A stretch of 64,000 bases of DNA, from positions 171,177 to 235,176 of the forward strand of contig CAMKRZ010000003.1 of NCBI GenBank assembly GCA_946415315.1, written 5' to 3'. This stretch comes from an uncultured Lachnoclostridium sp. (GTDB lineage Bacteria; Bacillota; Clostridia; Lachnospirales; Lachnospiraceae). The translations under genes and the position numbers were made by a program. Below are positions 19,178-30,030 of this stretch, one piece after another. The notes beneath the pieces were generated by a model. The model worked only from the letters and a program-made list of their open reading frames with translations. It was not told where the DNA came from and did not search any database. How positions within the stretch are numbered: position 1 is the first letter of the stretch; the number at the start of each line of letters is the position of its first letter.

Positions 19178-20572
19178 ATGAAGCTCTGGGGAGGACGTTT
19201 TACCAAAGAGGAAAATGCGCTTGTCAACGATTTCAATGCATCGCTTCGGTTTGACCGCCGGTTCTACCGTCAGGACATCCGCGGCAGCATCGCCCATGCG
19301 ACCATGCTCGCAAAGCAGGGCATACTCACTGACGATGAGTGCAAACGGATCTGCGACGGACTCACGCGGATTCTTGCGGAACTCGACCGTGGAACGCTTG
19401 CGTTCGACGAGGAGGCTGAGGATATCCACAGCTTCGTTGAGGCGACGCTCACGGAGCGCATCGGCGATGCCGGCAAGAAGCTTCACACCGGACGCTCCCG
19501 CAATGACCAGGTCGCTCTTGACATGAAACTCTACGTCCGCGATGAGATTGACGAAACTATGCGTCGAGTAACGGAGCTCCTCAAAGTGATCCACCGTCTG
19601 ATGAAGGAACATGTCAACACGATCATGCCGGGCTTTACGCACCTTCAGAAGGCGCAGCCCGTTACGCTTGCGCACCATCTCGGTGCCTATATGGAGATGT
19701 TCAAGCGTGACTACTCGCGCCTTGCGGATGTCCGTGCGCGCATGAACTTCTGCCCCCTCGGAGCCGGCGCTCTCGCGGGAACCACATATGATCTCGACCG
19801 TGAATACACCGCAAAACTGCTCGGATTTGACGGACCGACCGCGAACAGCATGGACTCCGTCTCCGACCGCGATTATGTCATCGAGTACCTCGATGCAAGC
19901 GCGATCATCATGATGCACCTGAGCCGTTTCTGCGAGGAATACATTGTCTGGAATACCAACGAATACCGTTTCATCTCGGTGGACGATTCCTATTCCACCG
20001 GCAGTTCCATCATGCCGCAGAAGAAGAACCCCGATATTGCCGAGCTGATCCGCGGCAAGACCGGTCGTGTCTACGGCGCTCTCACCTCGATGCTCACAAC
20101 GATGAAAGGGCTCCCTCTCGCTTACAACAAGGATATGCAGGAGGACAAGGAACTCACATTTGACGCGATCGATACCGTCAAGGGTTGTCTGACTCTCTTC
20201 ACCAACATGCTGGCCACCACTCAGTTTCACAAGGACACTATGGAGAAAAGTACCGCCGGCGGATTCACGAACGCTACCGACGCGGCGGACTACCTCGTCA
20301 AACACGGCGTTCCGTTCCGCGATGCTCACGGCATCATCGGGCAGCTGGTGCTCGCCTGCGAGGAGAAAGGCTGCACGCTCGACACTCTTCCGCTGTATGA
20401 TTACCAGACCATCTGCCCTGCATTCGAAGCGGATATCTACGATGCCATCAGCCTGCAGACCTGTGTTGCGAAGCGCAACACCACAGGTGCTCCCGGTCCG
20501 GAAGCGCTTGCTCAGGAAATCGCAAACGACGAAACATTCCTGAAGTCCATCGGCGCTTACGCGGAGTATTAA
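19178..20572 (+). CDS. argH: Argininosuccinate lyase
   Basis: A 464-residue member of the fumarase/aspartase superfamily that splits argininosuccinate to arginine and fumarate, the last step of the pathway. It starts KLWGGRFTKEENALVNDFNA, has TGRSRNDQVALD and GFTHLQKAQPVTLAHH, and the mobile signature loop TGSSIMPQKKNPD with the catalytic Ser. Length is normal. It is monocistronic, with its own promoter and terminator, and is separated from argG by 10 kb. The ATG follows GGAGGGTTCCC. Confidence 0.98.
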   Translation: MKLWGGRFTKEENALVNDFNASLRFDRRFYRQDIRGSIAHATMLAKQGILTDDECKRICDGLTRILAELDRGTLAFDEEAEDIHSFVEATLTERIGDAGKKLHTGRSRNDQVALDMKLYVRDEIDETMRRVTELLKVIHRLMKEHVNTIMPGFTHLQKAQPVTLAHHLGAYMEMFKRDYSRLADVRARMNFCPLGAGALAGTTYDLDREYTAKLLGFDGPTANSMDSVSDRDYVIEYLDASAIIMMHLSRFCEEYIVWNTNEYRFISVDDSYSTGSSIMPQKKNPDIAELIRGKTGRVYGALTSMLTTMKGLPLAYNKDMQEDKELTFDAIDTVKGCLTLFTNMLATTQFHKDTMEKSTAGGFTNATDAADYLVKHGVPFRDAHGIIGQLVLACEEKGCTLDTLPLYDYQTICPAFEADIYDAISLQTCVAKRNTTGAPGPEALAQEIANDETFLKSIGAYAEY

Positions 20573-20618
20573 ACCGGCGCACTGCCCGAAAGAAAGGCAT
20601 TTTCCGAACAACTAAACA

Positions 20619-20667
20619 AGCTCGCACGGGTGATCTTCCGGTCGCCGTGCGAGCTCTTTTGTTTTGT
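20619..20667. terminator. Bidirectional terminator between argH and queA
   Basis: AGCTCGCACGG pairs with CCGTGCGAGCT, 14-15 nt loop, followed by a T-rich run on the plus strand and preceded by A-rich sequence for the minus strand. Confidence 0.85.
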
Positions 20668-20674
20668 TATGCAA

Positions 20675-21808
20675 TTATAGGAACAGGCATGCGTCGCCGA
20701 AACTGAAGAAGCGGTACTTCTCCTTCACTGCCTCCTCGTAGGCGTGCATCACCTTGTCCTTCCCGGCGAACGCCGACACCAGCATGATGAGCGTCGACTC
20801 CGGCAAATGGAAGTTCGTGATGAGCCCGTCCATGCATTTGAAGCGGTATCCCGGGTAGATGAAGATGGATGTGTCGCCCTCGCATGCCTTCACGGTTCCG
20901 TCCTCCGCTGCCACGGTCTCGATCGTGCGGCAGCTCGTCGTGCCCACGCAGATCACGCGGTGACCGGTGCGGTGTGCCTCGTTGATCAGCTCCGCATCCT
21001 GCGGGAGCAGGCGGTACGACTCCGTGTGCATCTTGTGGTCGAGAACGTTCGCCTCCTTGACCGGCCGGAACGTTCCGAGCCCCACATGAAGCGTCACATG
21101 CGCGATCTTCACGCCCTTGTCGGCAATCTCCTGAAGAAGCTCCTTCGTAAAATGAAGTCCTGCCGTCGGGGCAGCCGCCGACCCTTCGTACTTCGCGTAA
21201 ACCGTCTGGTAACGGTCGCGGTCCTTGAGCGTGTGCGTGATGTAGGGAGGCAACGGCATCTGTCCGAGGCGATCCAGTATCTCCTCGAAAATCCCGTCGA
21301 AATCAAACCGGACGATGCGGTTTCCGTCCTCCTTCACCTCCGTCACCGTGGCGATCAGCGAACCGTCGCCGAACGAGATCCGGTCGCCCTCCTTCGCCCG
21401 TTTGCCGGGTCTCGCGAGAGTCTCCCAGGAGCGGTCGCCGAGGCGCTTGAGAAGCAGCAGTTCCATGCGCGCGCCGACGTGACGGCTTTCCTCATCACCG
21501 TTCTCGCTTGCTTCTTCCGAAGACGACACCGCAGCCTTCGCTCCGCAACCGGACTTTCTGCCGCAGGGTACCCGGGGAAGGCGCTCCCCGATCAGCCGCG
21601 CCGGGATTACCTTCGTGTCGTTGATGACAAGACAGTCGCCGGGCTCCAGATACTCGCCGATCTCCGAGAAGACGGTGTGCGTCAGCTCGCCGGTCTCCCG
21701 GTTCATCACCAGAAGACGCGATGAAGAGCGGTTGTCCAAAGGATCCTGCGCGATCAGACGCTTCGGAAGCTCATAATAGAAATCACTTGTCTTCAAAATT
21801 GTGTTCAT
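20675..21808 (-). CDS. queA: tRNA preQ1(34) S-adenosylmethionine ribosyltransferase-isomerase
   Basis: A 377-residue QueA, which transfers and isomerises the ribosyl part of SAM onto preQ1 in tRNA to give epoxyqueuosine. It has [36 protein letters not shown] and [17 protein letters not shown]. About 34 residues (roughly 78-111) rich in Ser, Glu and Gly are inserted before MELLLLKR, where QueA normally has a short turn; this accounts for the extra length over the usual ~342. Its ATG overlaps the pyrE stop by 4 bp. tgt is not nearby. Confidence 0.95.
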   Translation of the reverse strand: MNTILKTSDFYYELPKRLIAQDPLDNRSSSRLLVMNRETGELTHTVFSEIGEYLEPGDCLVINDTKVIPARLIGERLPRVPCGRKSGCGAKAAVSSSEEASENGDEESRHVGARMELLLLKRLGDRSWETLARPGKRAKEGDRISFGDGSLIATVTEVKEDGNRIVRFDFDGIFEEILDRLGQMPLPPYITHTLKDRDRYQTVYAKYEGSAAAPTAGLHFTKELLQEIADKGVKIAHVTLHVGLGTFRPVKEANVLDHKMHTESYRLLPQDAELINEAHRTGHRVICVGTTSCRTIETVAAEDGTVKACEGDTSIFIYPGYRFKCMDGLITNFHLPESTLIMLVSAFAGKDKVMHAYEEAVKEKYRFFSFGDACLFL

Positions 21809-22476
21809 ACTCCGTACTCCGCGTAATATGCGTCGAGTTTCGCGCGCATCGCCTCGTCGATCAGCACGGTCCCGTTCACCTCGCGGCCGTCAAGGTACTC
21901 GATGACTTCCTTCATCGAAACGATGGCTGCGGTCTCCATCCCGTACACCTCGCGGATCTCATCGAGCGCGCCCTTGTCGCCTTTGCCTCGCTCACATCGG
22001 TTCAGGGAAACCATCAGTCCGACAAGCGTCACATCCGCTGCCGCCTTCACGATCGGAAGCGTCTCCTCCATCGATTTGCCGGAGGTCGTCACATCCTCCA
22101 CGACCACGACGCGGTCTCCGTCCTTCAGAGGGCTTCCGAGCAAAATGCCGACATCCCCGTGGTCCTTGATCTCCTTGCGGTTCGAGCAGTACCGAACCTC
22201 GCGGCCGTACAGCTTCGCATACGCGATCGCCGTCGCCACCGAGATCGGAATGCCCTTGTATGCAGGTCCGAACACGACGTCAAAGTCATCGCCGTACGTG
22301 TCGTGGATCGCCTTCGCATAGTACTCGCCGAGGCGCATCAGCTGCGTTCCGGTCACATACAGTCCCGCGTTCATGAAGAACGGGGATTTGCGGCCGCTCT
22401 TGAGCGTGAAATCGCCGAAGCGAAGTACGCCGCTGTCCAGCATAAACTCGATAAATTCCTTTTTGTAAGCTTCCAT
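21805..22476 (-). CDS. pyrE: Orotate phosphoribosyltransferase
   Basis: A 223-residue type I phosphoribosyltransferase that makes OMP from orotate and PRPP. The PRPP-binding motif [13 protein letters not shown] and the [11 protein letters not shown] and [12 protein letters not shown] blocks are present. The ATG follows GGAGGGAACCT. It lies in pyrK-pyrD-pyrE-queA; the pyrimidine part is followed by an unrelated tRNA-modification gene by a 4-bp overlap. No PyrR attenuator or gene is visible. Confidence 0.96.
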   Translation of the reverse strand: MEAYKKEFIEFMLDSGVLRFGDFTLKSGRKSPFFMNAGLYVTGTQLMRLGEYYAKAIHDTYGDDFDVVFGPAYKGIPISVATAIAYAKLYGREVRYCSNRKEIKDHGDVGILLGSPLKDGDRVVVVEDVTTSGKSMEETLPIVKAAADVTLVGLMVSLNRCERGKGDKGALDEIREVYGMETAAIVSMKEVIEYLDGREVNGTVLIDEAMRAKLDAYYAEYGV

Positions 22477-22581
22477 AGGTTCCCTCCGTGTGTATGTTTT
22501 CGTTCCGAACTCACTCTCTCATCGATCCGGTCACAACAGCCGGGCAGCCCTCATCCGCGCCGGCCGTTCGTCGCGGAATCG

Positions 22582-23484
22582 TCATTTTACGCATCCGATC
22601 AGCTCATGGATATCTTCCACGCGGTTGCGCTTCATGTACGCTTCGATCCCGTCGACGATCTCCTCCGTCACCCTCGGGTTGTGGAAATTCGCCGTCCCGA
22701 CGCTGACCGCGGTCGCGCCGGCCATCAGAAACTCAAGCGCATCCTCGGCGCTTGCGATGCCGCCCATGCCAAGGATCGGTACGGAGACTTTCTGTGCCAC
22801 CTGGTAGACCATGCGCACCGCAACCGGCTTGATCGCAGGGCCGGAAAGCCCGCCGGTCTTGTTCGCCAGGGCAAATGTGCGTCGGTTGATATCGATTTTC
22901 ATTCCCGTGATGGTGTTGATCAGGCTGACTGCGTCCGCGCCGCCGTTCTGCGCCGCCAGAGCCATCTCCGTAATATCCGTCACGTTCGGGCTTAATTTCA
23001 TGATGATCGGCTGTCTCGCTACCTTCTTCACCGCCCTCGTGATCTCCTCGATCTTCGCGGCGTTCGTTCCGAAGGCGATTCCGCCCTCCTTCACATTCGG
23101 GCAGCTGATGTTGATCTCGAGAAGGTCCGCGTTCGTCTCCGCAAGGCGCTCGACAGCCTTCACATATTCCTCCTCGGAATGCCCGCAGACGTTGACGACG
23201 ATCGCCGTGTCGAACTTCGACAGAAACGGCAGGTCGCGCTCGCAGAACACATCAAGTCCGGGGTTCTGCAGTCCGATCGCGTTGAGCATGCCTCCGGTCG
23301 TCTCTGCAATTCTCGGCGTGGGATTGCCCTCCCACGGCGTGATCGCGACGCCCTTGGTCACAACGCCGCCGAGGCGGCTTAAATCGACAAACTCGCCGTA
23401 TTCCATCCCGGAGCCGAAGGTTCCCGATGCCGTAAGCACCGGATTTTTCAGGGTAACACCGGCGAGATTTACACTAGTATTCAT
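22582..23484 (-). CDS. pyrD: Dihydroorotate dehydrogenase (NAD+), catalytic subunit
   Basis: A 300-residue class 1B dihydroorotate dehydrogenase (PyrDB) with FMN barrel. Features are [13 protein letters not shown], the catalytic [11 protein letters not shown] with Cys, [12 protein letters not shown] and [14 protein letters not shown]. Class 1B needs the PyrK electron-transfer subunit, which is encoded directly upstream. The ATG follows AGGAGAACGGTT. Confidence 0.96.
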   Translation of the reverse strand: MNTSVNLAGVTLKNPVLTASGTFGSGMEYGEFVDLSRLGGVVTKGVAITPWEGNPTPRIAETTGGMLNAIGLQNPGLDVFCERDLPFLSKFDTAIVVNVCGHSEEEYVKAVERLAETNADLLEINISCPNVKEGGIAFGTNAAKIEEITRAVKKVARQPIIMKLSPNVTDITEMALAAQNGGADAVSLINTITGMKIDINRRTFALANKTGGLSGPAIKPVAVRMVYQVAQKVSVPILGMGGIASAEDALEFLMAGATAVSVGTANFHNPRVTEEIVDGIEAYMKRNRVEDIHELIGCVK

Positions 23485-23536
23485 AACCGTTCTCCTGTCT
23501 TGCGTTTATTGGATCGATTGACGTGCCGGCGTCTCA

Positions 23537-24343
23537 TCAGAAGCACAGTTCTCTCACGTCGAACACCGGTCCCTCGGTACAGATTCTCGCGTTGTGCACG
23601 TGGGAATGCGCGTCGACGGACTTTGTCTTCGTGATGCACCCGAGGCATGCTCCGACGCCGCAGGCCATGCGCTCCTCAAGTGACACGTACGCAGAGACGT
23701 TCCGTTCCGCGGCAAGCCCCGCAAGCCCGCGGAGCATCGGCATCGGACCGCAGGCGGCGATCACCGTCTCCGCTTCCGCCCCCTCCGGGATCAGACCGTT
23801 CTCACGGATCGCGTCGATCACGGTGCCGTGCGTTCCCAGACTGCCGTCGTCCGTCGCCACATAACAGGTCGCGTATTGCTTCATGTCATCAAGAAGGAAC
23901 GTGTCCTTCGTGCGGTACCCAAGCACTGCGATCACCTCATAACCGGCCTGCTTCCACTCCTTCGCGAGCAGCAGCATCGGCGGGATCCCGATCCCGCCTC
24001 CGACGAGTATGCGCCGCGGCGCTTCCTTCCCCTCGGAAACCTTCGAGTAGCCGGTTCCGATCGGTCCGAGCACCGTGATCGCGTCCCCCGCCTTTTTGCC
24101 GGAAAATTCTTTCGTTCCGAAGCCGACCGTACGGTACACAAGGCGAACCGTCCCCGCCTCGCGGTCGACATCGCAAATGCTGATCGGACGCGGCAGAAGC
24201 CTGCTTTGATCGTCCGTGTAAAGGCAAACAAACTGCCCGGGCTCCGCTTCCTGCGCGATCGCACGGGCATCCAGTGTCATGGAATAGATCCCCTCCTGCA
24301 GACAGCTGCTCTCAAGGATCGTAAGGGATTCATAGCGTTTCAT
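23537..24343 (-). CDS. pyrK: Dihydroorotate dehydrogenase (NAD+), electron transfer subunit
   Basis: A 268-residue ferredoxin-reductase-type subunit carrying FAD and a [2Fe-2S] cluster, passing electrons from PyrD to NAD+. It has the FAD-binding RPISICDVDR, the LGPIGTGYS loop, VGGGIGIPPML and the C-terminal cluster motif CGVGACLGCITK with a last Cys near ICTEGPVFD. The ATG at 24343 (MKRYESLTI) has GGAGGAAGC just upstream. First gene of the pyr-queA operon. Confidence 0.95.
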   Translation of the reverse strand: MKRYESLTILESSCLQEGIYSMTLDARAIAQEAEPGQFVCLYTDDQSRLLPRPISICDVDREAGTVRLVYRTVGFGTKEFSGKKAGDAITVLGPIGTGYSKVSEGKEAPRRILVGGGIGIPPMLLLAKEWKQAGYEVIAVLGYRTKDTFLLDDMKQYATCYVATDDGSLGTHGTVIDAIRENGLIPEGAEAETVIAACGPMPMLRGLAGLAAERNVSAYVSLEERMACGVGACLGCITKTKSVDAHSHVHNARICTEGPVFDVRELCF

Positions 24344-24470
24344 GCTTCCTCCGTAATTGCGCCGGTGAGTCGTTTCTCCTCGGAAAATGCCCACCTCTTC
24401 GCCCGTAACATTCTACCATACCTTGCCCTGTTTGCGCAAGAATGGAAACTGCCGAATTTCGGTCAAACTG

Positions 24471-24499
24471 TTGCCATTTTCCGAAGAATCAAGTATAAT
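24471..24499 (+). promoter_or_regulatory. Promoter of the activase gene
   Basis: TTGCCA (24471-24476), 17 bp, TATAAT (24494-24499), 90 nt upstream of the activase ATG. The spacer begins TTTTCCGA, a copy of the overrepresented word. Confidence 0.8.
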
Positions 24500-24589
24500 G
24501 AACGCTGTGTGTGCGCTGAACAGTTGTATGGTTATTGTTTTCGTAGATGTGGGGATTCCTGAGCGCACAAGTACAAATGAGAGGTTATC

Positions 24590-27500
24590 ATGAGCGATTA
24601 TTTATCCATGGGTGTGGACATCGGTTCCACGACAGTAAAAATTGCGATCCGCGACAGTGAGGGGGAGGTTCTCTTCTCCGATTACGAGCGTCATTTTGCG
24701 AATATTCAGCAGACGCTCGCAACCCTGATCGGACGCGGCATGGAAAAACTCGGGGACCGCACGGTGTGTCCGGTCATCACCGGCTCCGGCGGACTCACGA
24801 TCTCGAAACACCTCGACGTGCCGTTCCTCCAGGAGGTCGTCGCGGTTTCCAACGCACTCGAGTACTACTCGCCGAAAACCGACGTAGCCATTGAGCTCGG
24901 CGGTGAGGACGCGAAGATCATCTATTTCACCAACGGCATCGACCAGCGTATGAACGGTATCTGCGCCGGCGGCACGGGCTCCTTCATCGACCAGATGGCG
25001 AGCCTTCTCAAGACCGACGCCTCGGGACTCAACGAGTACGCAAAATCCTACAATGCCATCTATCCCATCGCCGCACGCTGCGGCGTGTTCGCGAAAACCG
25101 ATATTCAGCCGCTGATCAACGAGGGCGCGACGAAGCCCGACCTTGCGGCTTCCATTTTCCAGGCCGTTGTCAACCAGACGATCAGCGGTCTCGCGTGCGG
25201 CAAGCCGATCCGCGGCAATGTCGCTTTCTTGGGCGGCCCGCTTCATTTCCTGACGGAGCTCCGCGCGGCGTTCATACGCACGCTGAAGCTCACGGACGAG
25301 CAGGTGTACGCTCCCGACCACTCGCATCTCTTCGCGGCGATTGGCTCCGCCATGTCCTCCTCGATGGACAATCCGGTTCTTCTCTCGGATCTTCATGACC
25401 GTCTGGAGAACGGTATCGCCATGGAATTCGAGGTCAACCGCATGGAGCCTCTCTTCTCCTCGAAGGAGGAGTACGACGCGTTCGTGAAGCGCCACAGCGT
25501 TCACACGGTCGGAAAGGGCGACCTCGCCAGCTACGAGGGTGACTGCTTCCTAGGTATCGACGCAGGTTCCACGACGACCAAGCTCGCGCTTGTCGGCGAG
25601 GACGGCTCCCTTCTCTACTCCTTCTACAGCAACAATAACGGAAGCCTCCTAAAGACGACCATCAAGGCGCTCAAGGATGTCTATTCGCTGTTGCCGGACA
25701 GCGCGCGCATCGTTCGCACCTGCTCCACCGGCTACGGTGAGTTGCTCGTGAAGGCTGCTCTCATGCTCGACGAGGGCGAAGTGGAGACGGTTGCCCACTA
25801 CCATGCGGCAGCATTTTTCAACCCCGACGTCGACTGTATCCTCGACATCGGCGGCCAGGACATGAAGTGCATCCAGATCAAGAACGGTACCGTCGACAAG
25901 GTACAGCTCAACGAGGCATGCTCCTCGGGCTGCGGCTCTTTCATCGAGACGTTCGCAAAGAGCCTTGATTACGAGGTTGCGGACTTTGCGAAGATCGCGC
26001 TGTTCGCGGCTAACCCGATTGACCTCGGCTCCCGCTGCACCGTGTTCATGAACTCGAAAGTCAAGCAGGCGCAGAAGGAAGGCGCGACCGTAGCGGACAT
26101 CTCCGCGGGTCTTGCGTACTCCGTCATCAAGAATGCGCTTTACAAGGTTATCAAAGTCACCTCCGCGAAGGAGCTCGGCTCGAAGATCGTCGTACAGGGC
26201 GGAACGTTCTACAATGACGCCGTTCTGCGAAGCCTCGAGCGCATCGCCGACTGTGAGGTGATCCGCCCCGACATCGCCGGCATCATGGGCGCGTTCGGCG
26301 CCGCTCTGATCGCGCGCGACCACTATGAGGGCACCGCTACCACGATGATCTCCCGCGCAGACCTCAACGACCTTCGCTTTGAGACCTCCATGGCCCGCTG
26401 CAAAGGCTGCACGAACGCGTGTCTTCTCACGATCAATCGCTTCTCCGGCGGACGCCAGTTTGTCTCCGGAAACCGCTGTGAGCGCGGCTTGGGCAAGGAG
26501 AAGAACAAGGAGGGAATCCCGAACCTGTTCGAATACAAGCTTAAGAGGACGTTCGACTACGAGCCGCTCACCGTCACGCAGGCGCCGCGCGGCATCGTGG
26601 GTATTCCGCGTGTTCTCAACATGTACGAAAACTACCCGTTCTGGTTCACATTTTTCACAAAACTCGGCTACCGCGTCGTCGTGTCGCCCGCTTCGAACCG
26701 CAAGATCTACGAACTCGGCATCGAGTCGATCCCTTCCGAGTCGGAGTGCTACCCGGCCAAGCTTGCGCACGGCCATATCAGCTGGCTGATCAACCAGAAG
26801 GTGCCGTACATCTTCTACCCTTGCATCCCGTATGAGCACAAGGAGGACGCGAACGCCGGCAACCACTACAACTGCCCGATCGTCACCTCCTACGGGGAAA
26901 ATATCAAGAACAATGTCGATGAGCTCAAGACCACCGACATCGTATATGAGAACCCGTTCTTCTCCTTTGAGACCGAGGAGATCATCACCGACGGACTCGT
27001 GCGTCATTTTACGGCGAAGGGGATCGATAAGAAAGAGATCAAAGAAGCCGCACACGCTGCCTGGGCAGAGCAGATGGCCATCAAGGAGGACATCCGCCGC
27101 AAGGGTGAGGAGACACTTGAGTATCTCAAGCAGACCGGCCGCCGCGGCATCGTTCTCGCGGGCCGTCCGTACCACATCGACCCGGAGATTCACCACGGTA
27201 TCCCGGACATGATCTGCTCCTACGGAGTAGCTGTTCTGACGGAAGATTCCGTGTCGCACCTCGGCTGCGTCGACCGTCCGATGATCGTCGTGGACCAGTG
27301 GATGTACCACACCCGCCTGTACAATGCGGCCGCGTTCGTCCGCACGCAGGAAAACCTCGAACTGATCCAGCTCAACTCGTTCGGCTGCGGCCTCGACGCT
27401 GTCACAACCGACGGTGTGAGCGATATTCTCACGAGCGCCGGCAAGATCTACACGGTGCTCAAGATCGATGAAGTCAACAACCTCGGAGCCGCGCGCATCC

Positions 27501-28840
27501 GCGTGCGTTCGCTCCTTTCGGCCGTCCGCGAGCGCGCCAAAAAACATGTGACCGCTCCGGTGTACTCCTCCGCGCACAACCGCGTGATCTTCACCGAGGA
27601 CATGCGCAAGAATTACACCCTGCTCGCGCCGCAGATGTCGCCGATCCATTTCCGGCTGATCGAGCCCGCTCTCAAGGCTCACGGCTACAACATCGAAGTT
27701 CTTGACACGAACGATAACCGCGAGGCGATCGACGTCGGTCTGCAGTACGTCAACAACGACGCATGCTACCCTTCGCTGATCGTGGTCGGCCAGATCATGA
27801 GCGCGCTGCAGTCGGGCCGCTACGACCTCAACAAGGTCGCCGTCATGATCTCCCAGACCGGCGGCGGCTGCCGTGCGACCAACTACATCGGCTTCATCCG
27901 CCGCGCGCTTGCAAAAGCCGGCATGGGCCACATTCCGGTCATCTCCATCAGCACGAGCGGCATTGAGAAAAATCCGGGTCTCGAGTACACGCCGAAGCTT
28001 CTCATGAGCGCACTCGAAGCGCTGATCTACGGCGACATTTTCATGCGCGTGCTGTACCGCACCCGCCCGTACGAGCTCGTTCCGGGTTCTGCGAACGCTC
28101 TCTACGAAAAATGGAACGCGATCTGCGAGAAGGATGTCGTCAAGGGTCACCTGCACAAGTTCAAGAAAAACTGCCGCGACATCATCAAGGAGTTCGATGA
28201 GCTTCCGCTTGTGGAAGGTCTGAAGAAACCCCGCGTCGGCGTCGTCGGTGAGATCCTCGTCAAATTCCTTCCGACCGCCAACAACCACCTCGTGGAACTG
28301 CTGGAGCAGGAAGGCGCAGAGGCCGTTTGTCCGGATCTTCTGGACTTCTTCCTCTACTGCTGCTACGACTGCAATTTCAAGTCGGAGTTCTTAGGCAAGA
28401 GCAAGAAGGAAGCGCGGTACAACAACCTCGCGATCCGCGTGATCGAGTGGTTCCGCAAACCTGCGAAGAAGGCGCTCCGCGCCAGCAAGCGGTTCAGCGC
28501 TCCGTCCGAGATCGCAGCGCTCGCAAAGAAGGCTGCTCCGATCGTCTCCGTCGGCAATATGACCGGCGAGGGCTGGTTTCTCACCGCGGAGATGCTCGAG
28601 CTGATCGACGAGGGTGCGCCGAACATCGTCTGCACACAGCCGTTCGCCTGCCTTCCGAACCACATTGTCGGCAAAGGTGTCATCAAGGAGCTTCGTCTCC
28701 GCCATCCCGAGTCGAACATCGTGGCAGTCGACTACGACCCCGGCGCAAGTGAGGTTAACCAATTGAACCGCATCAAGCTGATGCTCTCCACCGCCCAGAA
28801 ACGCCTGGCGGCGAAGGAAGCGTCCGCGGACACTCAGTAA
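24590..28840 (+). CDS. Large acyl-CoA dehydratase activase (two ASKHA ATPase domains + DUF2229-type region)
   Basis: A 1416-residue fused protein. Domain 1 (about residues 5-270) has [23 protein letters not shown] and [11 protein letters not shown]; domain 2 (about 318-590) has [40 protein letters not shown] and [12 protein letters not shown]. The Cys in these loops are the [4Fe-4S] ligands of HgdC/BadF-type activators, which use ATP to inject an electron into radical dehydratases. The rest (about 630-1400) matches the DUF2229/HgdB-related region, with [15 protein letters not shown] and several conserved Cys. Such fused proteins are widespread in Clostridia and have no assigned substrate. No hgdAB-type dehydratase is adjacent. 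The upstream ORFs antisense to it are shadows. Confidence 0.92.
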   Translation: MSDYLSMGVDIGSTTVKIAIRDSEGEVLFSDYERHFANIQQTLATLIGRGMEKLGDRTVCPVITGSGGLTISKHLDVPFLQEVVAVSNALEYYSPKTDVAIELGGEDAKIIYFTNGIDQRMNGICAGGTGSFIDQMASLLKTDASGLNEYAKSYNAIYPIAARCGVFAKTDIQPLINEGATKPDLAASIFQAVVNQTISGLACGKPIRGNVAFLGGPLHFLTELRAAFIRTLKLTDEQVYAPDHSHLFAAIGSAMSSSMDNPVLLSDLHDRLENGIAMEFEVNRMEPLFSSKEEYDAFVKRHSVHTVGKGDLASYEGDCFLGIDAGSTTTKLALVGEDGSLLYSFYSNNNGSLLKTTIKALKDVYSLLPDSARIVRTCSTGYGELLVKAALMLDEGEVETVAHYHAAAFFNPDVDCILDIGGQDMKCIQIKNGTVDKVQLNEACSSGCGSFIETFAKSLDYEVADFAKIALFAANPIDLGSRCTVFMNSKVKQAQKEGATVADISAGLAYSVIKNALYKVIKVTSAKELGSKIVVQGGTFYNDAVLRSLERIADCEVIRPDIAGIMGAFGAALIARDHYEGTATTMISRADLNDLRFETSMARCKGCTNACLLTINRFSGGRQFVSGNRCERGLGKEKNKEGIPNLFEYKLKRTFDYEPLTVTQAPRGIVGIPRVLNMYENYPFWFTFFTKLGYRVVVSPASNRKIYELGIESIPSESECYPAKLAHGHISWLINQKVPYIFYPCIPYEHKEDANAGNHYNCPIVTSYGENIKNNVDELKTTDIVYENPFFSFETEEIITDGLVRHFTAKGIDKKEIKEAAHAAWAEQMAIKEDIRRKGEETLEYLKQTGRRGIVLAGRPYHIDPEIHHGIPDMICSYGVAVLTEDSVSHLGCVDRPMIVVDQWMYHTRLYNAAAFVRTQENLELIQLNSFGCGLDAVTTDGVSDILTSAGKIYTVLKIDEVNNLGAARIRVRSLLSAVRERAKKHVTAPVYSSAHNRVIFTEDMRKNYTLLAPQMSPIHFRLIEPALKAHGYNIEVLDTNDNREAIDVGLQYVNNDACYPSLIVVGQIMSALQSGRYDLNKVAVMISQTGGGCRATNYIGFIRRALAKAGMGHIPVISISTSGIEKNPGLEYTPKLLMSALEALIYGDIFMRVLYRTRPYELVPGSANALYEKWNAICEKDVVKGHLHKFKKNCRDIIKEFDELPLVEGLKKPRVGVVGEILVKFLPTANNHLVELLEQEGAEAVCPDLLDFFLYCCYDCNFKSEFLGKSKKEARYNNLAIRVIEWFRKPAKKALRASKRFSAPSEIAALAKKAAPIVSVGNMTGEGWFLTAEMLELIDEGAPNIVCTQPFACLPNHIVGKGVIKELRLRHPESNIVAVDYDPGASEVNQLNRIKLMLSTAQKRLAAKEASADTQ

Positions 28841-28857
28841 CACTGATCAAAGCACAG

Positions 28858-28908
28858 AAAAAGACTGTTTCCCGGAGGATTAACCCCTCGCTGTGAAACA
28901 GTCTTTTT
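28858..28908. terminator. Bidirectional terminator after the activase gene
   Basis: AAAAAGACTGTTTC pairs with GAAACAGTCTTTTT around a 23-nt loop; it serves the activase and the leftward phosphoesterase gene. Confidence 0.85.
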
Positions 28909-28946
28909 GATTGCAGTCTCATTTTTCGTATTGGAAGACAACAGTC

Positions 28947-30023
28947 CTATTCCAGCATCCCGTAATACCAGCCGGTCACGCCGTCCCGCTTGACAAGTGT
29001 GCCGCGCGAAGTCTCCAGCACCACGGAAACCTCATCGCCGAACGTGACCTTCAGCTGATAGTCGGTATAATCTTCCGTGTAGCAACCCTGCGGTGTCTGC
29101 GTCAGGAATACCTTCGGGATCCAGAAGTTCAGTTCCGTCTTCTCCTGCCGACAATAGCACATATCCCCGGACACCTTCAGGATCTTCACCCGGTTGTCCG
29201 GCTCCTGGATCAGGTGCCGCTCCATCCCGGCGTTCTGGCTGTTTAACGCCCTCTTCTTCGGAAAATTATCCACGCTCGCGATCGTAAAATCCTCGGATTC
29301 GCAGTTCGGTATGACGAGCGCGTTCAGTTGTCCGTCGCGAAGCATGGTCATGCCGCCGTCCACGCAGATGATCTTTCTCGCCTTGTTGATGATCGGGTTG
29401 GCGCAGCGCTTGTACTCCGGATACCGCAGCGTCGGCCAGTGTCCGACCACCACGTATCGGTCAAAGGAAAATCCCTTGTTGAGGAAAGCATCCGCACGGT
29501 AAACATCGCGCGGCTCCATCTCCTCAAGTTCCCCGGGAAGGATCTGTGCGTGCGCAAACACAAACTTCGGCGTTTCGATCACATGGGGCATGCACTGCAG
29601 AAACTCAAGCTCCGCCGCAAAAACCTCACGAAGCTCCAGCTTGATCGAGTGCATGTTCACCTCCGGTGTCAGCCGGATCCCGCATTCCGCGCACATGTCG
29701 CGCACAATAGACTGATTCCGCAGTACATACTGCAGCAATTCATGGTTGCGGTCAGCGCGGAAAATCTCGCGGCTCAAGATGTCCATGTCCCCCGTCACTG
29801 CAAACACTCTTCGGCTCCTCGAAAGCTCCATGATATACCGAAGCGTCCGCAGGCTCTCCGGCCCGCGCTCCACAAGGTTTCCGAGAAGGATAAGGTAGTC
29901 CTCATGCGTATAATGCACCTTTGCAAGGAGCCGCGTCAGGGCCTCATAGTTGCCGAGGATATCGCTGATCACGATAATCCTGCGGGTATTGTCCAGTTTC
30001 GGTTGAAAAATCTGTATTGCCAT
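28947..30023 (-). CDS. Metallophosphoesterase-fold protein with altered metal site
   Basis: A 358-residue protein of the PPP/calcineurin phosphoesterase fold. The motifs stand in the right order but are changed: SDILGN (21-25) in place of GDIHGN, GNLVERGPES (48-57) in place of GDxVDRGPxS, and GDMD (78-81) in place of GNHE/D. H158 (FAHAQI) and GHWPT (194-198) are kept. Loss of one His, one Asp and the GNH pair suggests weak or lost catalysis, or another metal. The last ~110 residues form a beta-rich extension. It follows the sortase gene by 7 nt (leftward), so the two are probably co-transcribed. Function unknown. Confidence 0.7.
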   Translation of the reverse strand: MAIQIFQPKLDNTRRIIVISDILGNYEALTRLLAKVHYTHEDYLILLGNLVERGPESLRTLRYIMELSRSRRVFAVTGDMDILSREIFRADRNHELLQYVLRNQSIVRDMCAECGIRLTPEVNMHSIKLELREVFAAELEFLQCMPHVIETPKFVFAHAQILPGELEEMEPRDVYRADAFLNKGFSFDRYVVVGHWPTLRYPEYKRCANPIINKARKIICVDGGMTMLRDGQLNALVIPNCESEDFTIASVDNFPKKRALNSQNAGMERHLIQEPDNRVKILKVSGDMCYCRQEKTELNFWIPKVFLTQTPQGCYTEDYTDYQLKVTFGDEVSVVLETSRGTLVKRDGVTGWYYGMLE

Positions 30024-30030
30024 AGTCTTC

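Noticed and set aside
25649..28288. Very long antisense open frame (879 codons) opposite the activase gene
   Set aside because: It is a mirror of strongly biased codons in the activase gene; the translated protein is rich in Arg, Asp, Val and His with no motif, and there is no RBS. Similar long antisense frames lie over iorA, argH and cysS.
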